The notes under the pieces: model-generated
The model's database searches: none
Seen by the model: the letters and a program-made list of their open reading frames with translations, nothing else
Told to the model about the DNA's origin: nothing
Source: Apostichopus japonicus
Taxonomy: Eukaryota; Echinodermata; Holothuroidea; Aspidochirotida; Stichopodidae
Assembly (NCBI RefSeq): GCF_037975245.1
Contig: NC_092573.1
Span: 4,029,501 to 4,093,500 of the forward strand
Direction: 5' to 3'
Length of the DNA stretch: 64,000 nucleotides
Position numbers and translations under genes: made by a program
Part shown: in pieces, positions 1 to 15,000 of the stretch
Numbering within the stretch: the first letter of the stretch is position 1
How the letters are laid out: each line of letters starts with the position of its first letter

Positions 1-3000
1 CATGTACACTAACATCAAAGATGCCATGGATAGCTTGATTCATACTTCTGTGCTGGAAGAGTGTGCTTGTCTACCTCCAGACTCAGAAGATGTTAACAAG
101 CTTCTCAAAATAATCGTACGTAATTGTGCATGAAATTTTAGTTTCCGCTGCAGTTATTGCACATGTATGCTGTTTTTGTTTTTTGATTTATGGAGGGGGG
201 GGGGGGGAGGGTTTTCTTGATGTACAAAACATTTCTTTCATGGATTTCTCATATGGTGTTAACTTAAAAGGTAGATTTACTCTGTGAAAATCTCTTCCAA
301 CTAATACTTGAACTCGATGGGCATCCTTAGTAACATTTCTCTTTTAAATTGGAGGTTTTAAAATTGAGACTTTAACCCTGAGTTTTATTCTATTGCAACA
401 TTCCATTGTACTCAATGTAATGCCCATCTTATCTGATTCGGTTTGGTATCTCCTTTCTCTTAGATTGATCATATTGCAAGTCACCCAGGATCTGAAGGAG
501 TTGTCTTTCAGCAGTTGCTACACATTTCGTCTCATGAAGGAATGACTCTTCCGATCAGGGCCCCCAAACTGGAAAATGTCGCTGCTTCAGCGCTGTCGCT
601 CAACACCATCAGCGACACTATGGAGATCGAAAACGATTCTCTCTGGGAAGACGTCAGAAGCAGGATCAAGAAGTACTTCCTGGGACTGGTGCAGGCGATC
701 AAGTCGGATGAGATATACAGTTCACGACCGAGCAGAGTCGAATTGGTGCAAAGCATGTGTCTTCTCTACCCAGTGTCAGAGATCTGGTCAAGTTATGAGA
801 AGCAGAGATCGCAGAGAGTCGTCCACCTGACCCACGAGCGGTTATGCTCGACTGCAGATGGAGATCTGTCCGAGGTTCCTCCGTCGTGTCTCAAGGATAT
901 CTCCGAGAGACTTCCGACTCTGATAACCACCCTGAAACAGCTCATGCGGGAGGATTTTCATCTCTTTATGTTTGGAGTGTTTGGTCAAGAAGTGGATTTG
1001 AAGACTGCATTATGGAAGATTTACATCTCAAAAATAAACGATGAACTTCAAAGTCATTTAGATGCCATTGCAGCAAAGAAAGGAGAGAACAACCAGATGG
1101 CTAATGGGCATGCAGCAAATTACCCATCCATGCAAAGTCTGGCCGATGTAACATCTCAGATATCTTTTGATGATAGCCATAAGACCATAAGTAAGACCCC
1201 AATTTATGGAATATCTGTGTGAACGGATACGATTCATACCATAACTTAATGTGTCCAATTGTGTCTAAACAGTTTTTTGGGGTCCTTCTCAAGTTGAATA
1301 TCATTGAGACATTATATGAGTAATTCTAGTACCTCGTATTGGCTTGTAGTTGTAAGTCAGTTACTCAGCTAGGGAGGGATGTTTAAGTCGGTGTAGCACA
1401 TCATTCATATCACTGTATAGTGGGTAACTCTTGATGGTTTCCATAATGATTAATACGGTAAATATTTCATTTGACCGTCCTAGAGTTAAATGACTTGACC
1501 TTTGGAGACCAGACGTTGAATTGGTTGATGTCATGTGGTAGCGTACCGCATTTGGATTAACATTGTCACAAAGTCAATTGTATTGCAGTTCAATGCCTTT
1601 AGCCTTTTGTTTCCAGACTTGCTGTATTTGTCTGACAGTGAAATTCACTGTGCAGCATTCTGAATTAATCAGTCACTGTAAGATGATGAGTTGTATAGTT
1701 TTTTAACATTGAGCAAAGATGTGTGCGTACTTCATTCTCCTTGTTTAGTGACCTCGGTTATTCAATTGTGGCTTCCCAAGTTTGTATTCCCTTGTCAACT
1801 GTTACGATTACATCCCCTCTTCTTGCAGTTTCAGCGCCATTTACCATGTCTGACGATGAAGTGAAAACTTTGTTGTCAATCGCAGAGATGTTTTCCAGGT
1901 TGAATAATTTCTACAAGTCTTTGTGCTACCAAGCATCGTGGGACACCACCCTAGCATTTAAATTACCAGTCAAAAGCAAAGGCCATCTTAAAGGTGAATA
2001 TTCTCTGACAGCATATTTTGAGTTTGGTTATAAACTTTGACAAACCTACTATGTTAAATGTTACTAAAAATAAGAATGTGTGAGTGATAAAAAGAAAGAT
2101 CTAATATTTTTTTTTTCATCAGGTGAATAGTGAGTTAGTAATAATTCCATTTAAGTCTAAAACAAATTATTACGCAGATATTTGCCATATTGGTGTTAAT
2201 CATTCAAAAAATGTCATCAAGAAGTTTCAAAAATATTTTACTTTTTATTTATGAATTGAAGTGAAACATGGCTTTGCATGGTGATTTACTACAATATTAA
2301 GTTAATTTATAATCAAAATGGATCACAGATTTTAATAACAAAATCAATGCCAAGGGCTGCTTTCATATTGATGCGTATGTGGATCCACATTTGTTGCTGT
2401 GTATTTTTTATATGCCCATAGTGCAATATTTGCAATAAAATATCTCAAAAACTAATAAATAAATAAGCAAGAAAACTATATAGAGGGGGGTGGGAATATA
2501 TATACAGCACCTTAGATTACTGGAAAGAATGTCTTGTACTGGGTTAGAATGTGATATAATTAAAACAATGGGTTGGACGGGGGGGGGGGGGGGGTGGGAG
2601 GAAGGTTAGCAACAAAACATTAACATCATAGGTATTTCATTTCAACTTCTGCACATGGAAATTACCCATGGAGTTACCTTACTTGTGTTAAACAGTTTCT
2701 GACTCATCTTGGAAGAATTTTCATGAATACCCCAATTCTTTTTCTTTTTCCATGTAGTATAACTTTGGCATTTTTACCCATTAGTGGTTTTTTTAACCCC
2801 CTCCATATACCATTATAATCAATGAAAAAACTGTATGGCAGTTAATATGACGTTTGCATTGTTCTCTGAACTGTTTGCAAATTTTGAGTGATAATAAAAT
2901 ATACTTAATTATGCTGCTCAGAACACTGCTGGTAATAAGGGTTCAACCCATTGGGTTACGACGCCATAGATGAAAAGTCAGTGACAATGTTCTAGTGTAG

Positions 3001-6000
3001 CTCTAAAGGCAGCATTTCAAAAGAAACATTCCTACTGATGTCAAGTTTGTTTAACCTGTTGAGTCATCTACCCTTGTTAATTCCCCTAAACTAATACAAT
3101 TTTTTTTTGTCAACCGCAGGAGTTTTGAAACACAAGAAAGATATGAAAGTGCAAGATATGACAGGGCCATTGGATTATGATAGGAGGGGTGTATTACCGG
3201 ACGCAATCCCTCCTCCATTTGGTGCTACTCCAGGAATGTTAGCAGATGGGATTCTGGCCGCTGCTTCATCAGATATCGTCTTGGAAACACCTGCCTCTCA
3301 GGTCAGTAAAAAACAGTCATATAATCTTTTGAGTTCTCTTGCACTACAGCAATATGGTAAATTTGTGTATTTAATTTAGCCCAAACTGTAAGTCAATTAA
3401 TAAAGCATTTGTGACAGAATATGACGATGATGATTAATTTGTGACAAATGGATGCTCATCAATCAGAGAATGGCCAATCTACCGACTTAAGCACACAGTC
3501 CAAGTCAGCTCCTCAAATAAGAAAAGGGTCTCTCGTATCATATATATTTAATTTACAAATTTGTTAATGACAAATGAGGGTCAAAATTTATGCTTGGGTG
3601 CTCTGTTTGTTTATATGATGCTAAAATAATGCTTTCTTGGGGGCTCTTAACAAGTCTGTTGATTAACATCGACAACTACTGTGATATTTGGAGTTGACAT
3701 GATCATCAACAAATGTGTTTCAAAAGGAACAACATACGTGGTTTTATTTGAAATTGACCATTGACAAAGATATATTAAAAATGATCCTGCATTGATTTGC
3801 ATCAATTCTGTAGGAGTATAGCAAGTGGTGATACTTTTGTACTTAACTCATCGCTTGCGAGACCTTAATTGTGGTTGTGTAAAGGGTCTAACCCTGCAAA
3901 GGCTTAATCGCACAAAATGATCTGCTTTTTACAAGCAAGTATTACAATAGAATATTAATACATTAAGAATGTCAATGTACTTTTGGGGGAAGCTTTATTT
4001 GTTTAATACAATTATAAACACTTAGCATAGTCCGGAAGCTCTTTCAAAGCAGAAAGACCTACTTAATTCAGCCATTTGCTTAATGTTTATGCGTAAAATT
4101 GTCTAACCACACAAAATGATCTGCTTTTTACATTAGTATTACAATAAAATATCAATACATTAAGAATGTCAATGTATATTTGGGGAAGATAGTTCTTCAA
4201 GACAATTGTGAACATGTAGCATCGTCCGACAGCTCTTTCAGAGCGGAAAAACGTACTAAAAGTAATTGCTTGAAAGGTCTTAATTGTTGATGTGTAAAGT
4301 GTCCAACAGTTCAAGTGCTTATTCAAAAATTATCTGCTTTAGACATTAGTATAACACTAGAGTGTTAATACATTAAGAATATCAATGTAGTTTTGGAGAC
4401 GCTTTATCTTTTCATGACATATTGTCAACATTAAGCATATTCTGGAACTCTTTGAAAGCAGAGGAACGTAGAAAAGTCAGCTTCATTGCATATTACATTG
4501 TTATGCAAATATACGATAGAATTCATAAGGGATGAATCAGTAGTTAACTTCTTAGTGAAATAGGACTTGATATTATGACTAGTACACTAATGTGTGTATA
4601 ATCTGAAAGTTTTGAGGACCTGCAAGGTTATTTTTATTTGTTAAAATTGATAAATGTTGCCTACCTTTGGTGGTTTGTATCAACAATCCTTGATTCTATC
4701 TGATAAAATGCTTCTACCATAAGCAGCCGCTTGCTGGAATCTGAAATCATCATAATCGCTGCAGAAGTTGATGAAAAATGATGACATGCAGAATTAAGTT
4801 TAATAATATCTTAACAGTAGTTTAAATTTTCTTGAAGTAAATAGAGGGATGGTATATTACACCTACGTAGATGTCTGTGACTCTGATATGGATGTCGCAG
4901 ACATACTGTACAGTACAGACTCGAGGTCAATTGTCTGCACTAATACATACATGTGTAGGAGATTGTATTACATGCCACCTACATGAATGAATTTGACCTT
5001 CTAAGGTGGCAGACAAGAACATTATCTATTTGTAGTTCATCTTTTGTTTTGTAGTTTAAATTCTGTACTTCTTTGTAGCAGAATATCAACTATATGGTCT
5101 CAATCTGACCTATATATCCATGATGTAATGGATTCGTGGTTTGTCAACAGTTACTACTGTAAGTGGCCATTGATATGGTATACAATGTATAGATCTATTC
5201 AGTTATACATATTAGGTAGTAATGAATACAAGCAAAGCAATTTAGAGATAGAAGAGATTCCTTTGTGCTTATAATGTGTTCATGGTTTATTAAACAATAT
5301 TGGATAAGATAAATTTTTTTTTTAAAAAGTCTGGGTATTGGTAAGAAGTAAACACTGTTTAGAAATAGCTTATATCCACTGCAGAAAGCCTGTATAGAAA
5401 TAAAACATGAGCATCACTATTAGCTCAGATTGTAAGCTAGGGAGGAAGATGCCAAAAGACATGTGTATGTGAGGGGTAGGTGAGGTTAAAAGTGGTGGGG
5501 GAGAGGCTAGATAAGGATGTACTCCTCTAGACACATGCAGTATGCTACCTCTAGAGAGGTTGCTGCTACCCCCAGGATCAAAACATTGTGAGGGTTATTG
5601 ATTAGGTTGTAAACAAACTCTTGAGTGTAACAGGTATGTTAGTCCTATGGGAATGGATCACTTTATAGTCATTTTTATTCTCATGATGTCTTCGTGTAAC
5701 AACCAGTTTGACATACAATTAGTGCATGCAATGTAACCTCTCCACCTATCCCTCTGGCCTCCTTCCCCTCCCACGGTCCCACCCACACACTTACATCTTC
5801 CTCTCCATCTTACAACGTCGGTCAATAGTTTTACACGAGGCAGTAGTCATCTCCTTTCAGGGTGAAATAATTTTACATTTTAGACAACTGATAATTGATT
5901 CTCTCTCACCTAAATGTGCACAATGAATGATGTTGCACCCACATTTCAATATTTCTTTAAATGAAATGTTGTACTTGTAAACTTGGCAGCTGCATCAGTA

Positions 6001-9000
6001 CAAGGTTATTTCTGACTTGGATTCTCTTCTTCAGTCTCAGTTTCCTTTATTCCAGTATAAATAGCATGAAATACAATTCATAAGTAGGAGATTATATAAA
6101 GTTATGATACAAAAAATTACAATAAAAAGGAAAGCGATTAAAGACATTTAACAGGGTAAAGTAACACAATCAACAGTTTTGAAAATTCAGTCGATTGTTT
6201 TTCAGGTTCAGTGTGATCTTACTGTAGATCTTGCACTATGGATTTATGGAAGATGATTACTTTTAATACTATATGAAAAGTACATTCCTGCAAGTTATGT
6301 CTGTTGATTACATTATTTTGCCATTCAGACTGTAATTCCACAACTTTCTCTTTAACATTCATTGCTTTTAACATTCACTATCGTTTCCTGTTATTTTCAA
6401 AGTTCAACTGGAGTTGAAGTCACTGTACTCTTAAAGTGCCAGCAAGTTAGATTTTATTGCATAGTGAAATTGAATTTGCCAAATGGTCCGTCCAATTTTT
6501 TTCTTTTCAGTTTCGCTGTTGATAACTTCAGTAGTAGATTAGACAATTAGATATAATGTGTTACATCCCTCTTTACTTGCCACGTTTTTTTCCACCCCTT
6601 TTTTCACCTTTTTTTTTTCCATTTTCAAGTACAAATTCCCTTTAAGTAAATTTGGAATTTAAGAGAAAACACTTGAGGATAATGTATCCTGTTATGAGCA
6701 GCATTTACTGTAACAACAAAATATGAAGAGGTAATGAGTTCTGTTGGAACATATGTGCGAGCAGTTGATAACCTGCCCAACTATTTGCAGTTGTTTTTTG
6801 CAAGACCAGCATCTCATATCTGAGAAAATTATAGAATTTGGTAAACATGTGTATAAAAACATAGTAATTAAGGGAAATAATAACTGCAAAAGAAATAGAT
6901 ATCCATAATTCAACCCTTTTCTGCTACTTATTTGGCAAATATAGTGATAATGAGCAAGAATTCACAATTTGTAGTTCTGTGAATAATCAATAAAGATATG
7001 TTTTAAAATACTTCCTTTTTTTTTTTTACTTTTTCCAATGTGCAGAAAAACAAGTGGAACTGGTTCTACCTTCTGGATAAGTTCCTTCCATCTTTAATAG
7101 AATCTTATTCAAGGCAAACCAAGGAGGATTTGATGTCCAAATTGGCAGAAGAAAATGTGACATGGCTTCAGAATCATCATTTGAATGCAACACGCTTTGT
7201 GTTTGGTAAAGTAGTTTTTTGTTGTTAATTTTTTTATGTTAATATTTGATCAATTCAGTGAATATTGCCCAGTTTGTAGTCATTCATGTCTTACTGCTGA
7301 ATGCAGTGTCTGGCAAAGCAATGTAGTGTCCTGTCAGTAATATTTCATGTCTTACTGTGAAATGCAGTGTCTGATAATCAATGTAGAGTCCTGTCAGTAA
7401 TAATCCATGTCTTACTGCTAAATGCAGTGTCTGATAAATCAATGTAGTGTCCTCTCAGTAATATTTCATGTCTTACTGCTAAATGCAGTGTCCAATAAAT
7501 CAATGTTGTGTCCATTCAGCAATATTTCATGTCTTACTGCTAAATGCAGAGTCTTGCAAATCAATGTAGTGTCCTGTCAGAAACATTTCATGTCTTACTG
7601 CCAAAAGGTAGTGTCTGGATAAATCAATGCAAATCAACCCCAGTCTCCAACTTTATATGTCAATTTCTGATTTTGCATTTTTCTAATTCTTCTTACAGAT
7701 GGCAGGGGAAAAGATCTATTTAAAGGGTTTGAGACTTGCCACGTCACAGAGGTATATTGATGTGATAGGATTTTATTCTACATTATTTTATTTTTTTGAT
7801 TGAGGTTTTTTTCTTTGAGTGCTTGCTCTTTTAGTATTAAGTTTGTTTTACAAACTCTTCCAGTACACCTTTGGCAAAGATCTCCTATGGGTAGAAAAAT
7901 TAAGCTCTTTAAATGTTATACATGAACCTAACAAGTATGTATTGTATGCAGATAAACTAATAGATAGTAAACACAGACTCTATATATTTTTTCATTTATT
8001 ATTTAAGTTTACAGTCATGTTCAGGGCCAAGGCCCTCTCACACGACTTTACAACCCTGGTCATTGATAACTTGACACACCTACACACCAAAGTGTGCACA
8101 ATTCAATCAATCTCTCCTGGAGCACCACAGTGCACCACAACCACATGTCCCCCGGGGGACTTCCCATAGGGTGCAGCCACAAACCAGCGCACGCAACTAT
8201 ATTTACAAGTTACCTCGCAAGTCCCCATTTATACACCTGGGTGAAGAGAGGCAATGGAGACAAAGCGCCTTGCCCAAGGACACAACGCAAAGATCTGTCC
8301 CTGGCTCGAACCTGTAATCCTTAGATCACAAGTCCACTGCCTTAACCACTTGACCACAACGCCCTCACCTCTATACATCTATACATGATTTTGAGCTACT
8401 AAACGTTTTCGTACTAACTCTATTAAAAGCAGCAATGTTTTTTTTTAACTCTTACCTACCTGAATCCACCAATTGACATTCCATGCTAACCCTTATATAT
8501 TTATTTTTTTAATTTTTCAGAGCACAATGTTCCTCGTCTCCTCCATGGGTCTCCTCACCCCTCTGGAACCACTCTGGTTGGAATTACCCCTCAGATACTT
8601 TAAATCTGTTCTTGTTAATGTCAGCAGAGAATGTCTTCAGCATCTTGTCAGCCATCTCCATAAGGTTTGTACTAAACTTTGCCTGAAGGAAAAATATCAG
8701 TCTTTGGAATAATAGTACTGATACTCATTTAAACAGAAATTTTCCCCTAATGAACTATGGTGTGAATGAGATTATAAAGCAATGTATGGACACATTTAAA
8801 CAATTTTTCAAATCCTTGCTGGAAACCAGAATCTCTTTGCCATATTCAAATTGAAGCTTTGCATTGTTTGTGAGCAAAAATCCTTTGAGGATTTGGTATT
8901 TCTGGTTTGTGAAATGACAAAGTAAGATTTAGTTTTGTTGTTCTAATGTTTCAAACATGTTCAAACTGTTGAACTGTAACATATTTTCCCTTGGTTGCAC

Positions 9001-12000
9001 AGCAGTGATTATGCCGGGGGAGGGGGGTGGGAGCCTCCACCACCCTGAGAAATCAGTCAGATGCTGAGGTGCACTCTCGTCCATTGGTGGGTACGTTAAC
9101 TAGTCGCCTGCCTCCTAATTAGCTGAACACCCATTAAACAGAGAAGGCTAGATACAAACTTTGTCTTCCTCCACAATCATGGCATGGAATTGGTTTCACA
9201 GAATTAAAAAATTCAGCTACACTGAGCAAAATGAAAAGCAACTTGCAAAAAATGTTCCAAGTAAGGGATTTAATAAAGAATTTACTGTGAATAAGATTAT
9301 CAACCAGACAGAAAGTTAGTTTACATTTGTGAAAATACAAGCAAGAAACCGCCAAGTCAGTCCCCTGTAGTCCAAAATTACTCTGATTTTCACCTCATAT
9401 GTACTGTACTTTGTTGTGACTAAAAGTTAGTTTACATGTTTGAAAATGCAATCAAGAAACAGCCAAGTCCATCCTGTGTAGTCCAGAATTTCCCAGATTT
9501 TCACCTCATAGAAACCGTGTTGTGACTAAAATGATTTCAGACAGGAGGACAACAATAAGTTTGGGCCAATCATTTGATTAAACGTGTAATATCAGGCTTG
9601 TCACCAAAATATGTTTCAGAAAGATCAATATTATGACCCATGGCAACAAACTTTGAGAAACCTTGCTGTACTATATGCTAGTTTGAAAATCCTCAACCTC
9701 TGAAAATACTTTTGAAGGTACAAGTAAAGATGTCAGCTGCTTTTAGTTTGTTTTACTTGAAGTCACTTAATACAAAATTAAAATTAAATTTCAGAGCACA
9801 AAAAAAATGATAACTTGGAGGAACTAAACTGTAACCTGATATTAAAGTAATGCTGTCTTTCTTGATTTTATTCCCCCTTTAGAAACTGGAAGAGTTTATA
9901 AGGCAGAGTGCATCGTCTGATGTAGCCATCAGTGTGAAGGAGTTGTATGTGCTGTTAGCTTCAGCAGCGTCAGTGGTTCTGTGGTTGAGAGGCTCGGAGT
10001 GGCTACGCGCAGACAATGAATCAAGGTAACTTGACATATCAGACGTTGTAGCTCCATCAAAATGCCTTTTGTTTTTTCATTCAACATCTCGAAAATGAGA
10101 TGTTGTCCTTTTCTTCCCGCGGGTGTTAGTTTGATAGCATTCAATGTTTGATTTTATACCATTTGCAGAATGGAGTAAAGCATGACACCTGTTATGTCTA
10201 GAGTTTGATGTAGAAGATTTCTCCAAATAAGGAAATAAAGGGCATCTTTTGAGCTTGAGGCATTATGTCATGTGATGATGTAATAGGCAATTCCATTTTC
10301 AAAATTGTCTGCAATTTGGTTGTGCATCAGTAGGAGAAAGCAGCACCCAAAATAGTATATATTGATACAAAGATGCCACTTTTGGTCTGGTGCCATTTTA
10401 TGAGTGTAACAGGCAAACAGTACAGTGAATTGCATCAGTAGAAAAGCTTTGATTTGTTGTTACTACATTCCATTTTGATCACCTAAAATAGAAAGACTCA
10501 AATTCTCACAGAAATTTGTGTGCATGAAGCATATACCTACTTCATTGAATACCAATTGCTGACAAGCATTTAGCTGATTTCAATTATAAGACATGTTACT
10601 GAGATTTATTTTTAATGTATTGTCAGTGTTTAACAGAGGTTAGAAGCGTGACAATATTAATTGGAAGTATGCAACATGTTCCTAGTTTTTAATTATCACC
10701 AAGTCGATGCAGAAAAAGCAATCAATACTGTTTTGTGTAGTCATTGAAATGTGACGAAACTGATTGCCACTTTTATGATTTAATCTATTTCCTTCTCTAA
10801 ATTACAGACAACATTTTGCTGCCATGGAAACCCAGTTTGAAGAGTTACAGTCTGCATTATCACAGCAAATTAAGGAGTCCCACAACCATTCAATTCAGTT
10901 TGTGGTTTTACAAGATTCAGAAAGCCACCACTGGCAGGATCCAAAGGCGTTCTTTGAGGTACAATTTATTCAATTAACAACCCATTTATATCAAACGATG
11001 TCCACCCTTCCTTCCTTCCCTATGCCCGTCTCCCACCTCTGCCCATAATTATAGCAGGTAAAGTTGGCTATTAATTCTCTACCCAAGGATGTTTCTGACA
11101 TTACACCAATCCTTGTTTTTTTTTTTTTTAATAAAACAAGACTGAAGATTCTTTTGATTTTGTTAAGTAAATGCTGGTATTATTTAGAATGTACTCACTG
11201 GAAGTGTATGTTATAGAAACCAATTCTGGGTAGTAAGTGCTAGGCAGACACATAGTGAGTCCATTCTCATACTTATCTTCTAACATAGTGAGTCCATACT
11301 CAGTACTTGTATGCTAACATCGTGAGTCCATACTCAGTACTTACATTCTAACATAGTGAGTCCATATTCAAATTTATATTCTCACATAGTGAGTCCATAC
11401 TCATACTTATATTTTAACATAGTGAGTCCGTACTCATACTTATATTCTAACATGGTGATTCCATACTCATACTTATATTCTAACATGGTGAGTCCATACA
11501 AATACTTTATATTAGAGAGTCCTTACTCATACTTATAGTCTAACATAGTGAGTCCATACTCATACTTACATTCTAACATAGTGACTCCATACTCATAGTT
11601 ATAATCTAACATAGTGAGTCCATACTCAGTACTTACATTCTAACATAGTGAGTCCATATTCAAATTTATATTCACACATAGTGAGTCCATACTCATACTT
11701 ATATTTTAACATAGTGAGTCCGTACTCATACTTATATTCTAACATGGTGATTCCATACTCATACTTATATTCTAACATGGTGAGTCCATACAAATACTTA
11801 TATTCTAGCATAGAGAGTCCTTACTCATACTTATATTCTAACATAGTGAGTCCATACTCATACTTATATTCTGACATAGTGAGCCCATACTCATACATTT
11901 CCTTATGCATGGGTAATTGCCCGTACACTGATGAGCATTTTGAAACCCTAGCATTAGATAGTAGGGCAATATTAAGTATTTGTACTTGCCTATAGAGCCT

Positions 12001-15000
12001 TGCGCTCGTACTCAAAGGAAAACTATTCTTGTACTGGCATTCATGTCTGGCAATAGGTATGGTCAAATCGTCAACCAAAACAAAACTCTGAAGGCTGAAT
12101 TATGCCAAATTATTTCCTTTGGGATCATTCTTACCTATCATCGTAAGGAGATATTCGATATAATACTTGATCAGCCAGAGCACTGTGAGATGAGGTCTTC
12201 TCACTCTTTGCTTTTCTCCCAGGATGAAAGATGTTCCTTTTCAGTCCAGATGTGGAATCTTCATGTCGAGAAGCTGAGACGTGAACTGTGGGCGTGGTGT
12301 CCCCCAACCCAAGCCAAGGATATCTTCGGATGTGTCCTAGGACAGTCAGTCCAGTTTCTCTCTTCAAGATACAGCAGAGCTAAACCTTCTTACAAGAGAA
12401 CCAAACAATTCAGGTGCAGTTATTTATTTATTTATTTATTGATTACATTTTTTCATTGAAACTTTCATTTTTCAAGGTATTTAAATATTTAATTTCATGT
12501 GGGTTATGAGATAACTGATAGCAAGAAAAAGTAGAAATTTGAAAGCTAGAAAAAGGAATAATTTTGATATTTGTTGATATTTTCTTGATTTGATTTTCAG
12601 ATGTGACATTCTTCTCATCCTCTCGTCTACCCTGGAGCACCTCTTTGCTGCTGCTGATACCATCGAGAAGGTCCTACCGATGTTTCCATCCATTCAGACG
12701 CACCCCATGAGTCAAGTACACTGTCCATGTACTAATCTGTTGTCTCCCCTAGCGGTGGTGACTTCACCACTCCCGGAACTCTATAAGATCTTCAAGAAGG
12801 GATACGGCCAGAGGCAGAGATTCAGAGAAGAGAAACACCCGGATCCTTCATGGATGGGTTGGATCTGGCCAGAACTCTTTGAGAGATTCCAAAGGTATTT
12901 TCTCTATTTTTCCTTGATCTAAATATTGTTTTATAATTAACATTGTAGTTAAATAATATTCCAACATCTTAGACGAGTGTAAGTAAGTCAAACTTCAAAT
13001 TTAATCATTTGCCAAGACGTTACTTTTGCAATTAATGAAATACTTGACTGTATTTTGTTCATGCAAGCCTCACCCAGGAGACGAGGCTTCTCACAAAATG
13101 CACTTGATTTACTGAGTAGTGTGATGACTTTTTTGAAAATCCAACTATTATCGTATTAGCCTAGTCATCCGTAAACATTAATTACTACTCCTTCCACTTT
13201 CAGTCCGCCGAAAAAATAACGGTGGTCTTGCCAAACCGAATGGGTCGGCGAAAGGTTTGAAAGGCTGGTCTGCCAAAGTTCGAGTGTTCAAAGTTTGACT
13301 GTTGGGTGGTCCACAAAGGTTGGGTAACTCTAAAGAAAAGGATAAGATTGTCACCTCAGTCAACACTATGGAGTAGAAGAAACTTTGTAGATGATAGGTC
13401 TATCTTCGACTTAACGTTAATTTTTTTGCCTCATCATAGTTTGTCCGAGATGCCCGATTCTTCCGCTGTTTTTCTGATTGTGAAGCTCCTAAATGCACAG
13501 CAATGTTACAACTACCCATTACTGCTGCAGGTTAGTAGCTTCTTATCTTATTGATGATTGTATAACCAACTACTATCTTTGCTTACCTGATTTTATTCTG
13601 CTGGTAGCTCAGGGAGTCCAGAAAGGTGAAAAGATTAATTACAATGAAACAGATTTCTGTTGTGATTACCAGTTTACAGCATGTAAGCTATTTTGCATAC
13701 GCCAGCTTTGTAATCAGTAGCAAAGTACTAGTAGTATAGTACAGGCTCTCAATAAGCATCCTATTTGCAAATCTGGCTGTGAAGATATTAATCTTGTCCA
13801 TGTAAGAAAAATGGGTCCACAATCTTACACTTTCATTTTCCTATAACTAACCTGGGCATTTTGGTCAATCAACTGTGTCTTATTATGGTAAGTGAATACG
13901 TGGATTTAATGTATACTACAGCCTCATTCCTCACAACTGCTACATTTGTTTATTTATGTGACAGGAAACTTGTTTGTGTATTTAAGAAACAGGAAATTGT
14001 TTGTGTATATATGTGACAGGACTAACCATCTGTTTTAAGAAAAAAACCAAGATTCCTGTAAACATTTAACGGTACCTTCATTTGTTGAAGATGTAACCAT
14101 TAAAACGATGGCAAAACTAATCTGCTGTATAAGAGTAATAAAACTTTTTAAATGAATCCTCATCTGATATTAAGTTGTAAGTTACTAAACCTTGGACTTG
14201 CTCCACAGGTACAAGCAGCTACCTGCCTGTGTTATAATGCATCCCCCCACCCCTCCCCCGGCAATTAATATTTCAGTTTTTGTTATAAATTCTATAAATA
14301 TTGAATTACTTTAATAGTCATCTCATTTTACCTTCCAGGCATTACTGATGAGAAATAGCCTTCTGTCATGCTTACTTGCCAGGGAAGTCGGTAAGTATTC
14401 AACTGTGCATTCATTAGCCATACTGTAGCACTGGTCTGTGAGTATCCTACTGTGCATTTATTAGCCATACTGTAGCACTGGTCTGTGAGTATTCAACTGC
14501 ATTCATTAGCCATACTGTAGCACTGGTCTGTGAGTATCCTACTGTGTTATAATGCATCCCCCCACCCCTCCCCCGGCTTGTGTATCAATTAACAGTTTCT
14601 TTGTTTTTGTATTTTTTTTTGTATTTTTAATAGTGAAAAACAAATGGTGCCTCAATTGCAAAGTAAATGACGAAAATAACACCCGAAGAAGTTAGACTTT
14701 TCAAACTATCTATTGTTTCTGTTCTGTCACAATGGTTGTATGTTTTTGATGAAATTTTATCAATACCACTAATTTGATATTGTTTGCTTATTGCTCAGGT
14801 AATACAAAAGATGCAGTTGTGAAGTATGAGTATGACAACAATCCAGCCAAGTTTGAAGAATTTACGGATTACCAACAGAATCTTATCGTCAATTTGGGGA
14901 AGCTTCTTTCAGTTTGCTCGGACTTTCCAAAATCTCTGAGCAGCTTCCTGCTGGCCTTGGTGGAAAGGTAAGATCCTCTTTTGCCTCATGTTTTAAATTT

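Noticed and set aside
11356-12078. Repetitive open frames on both strands (SPYSYLYSN and YEYGLTMLE patterns)
   Set aside because: They are produced by a stop-free 33-bp tandem repeat inside an intron of a gene whose flanking exons join in frame.
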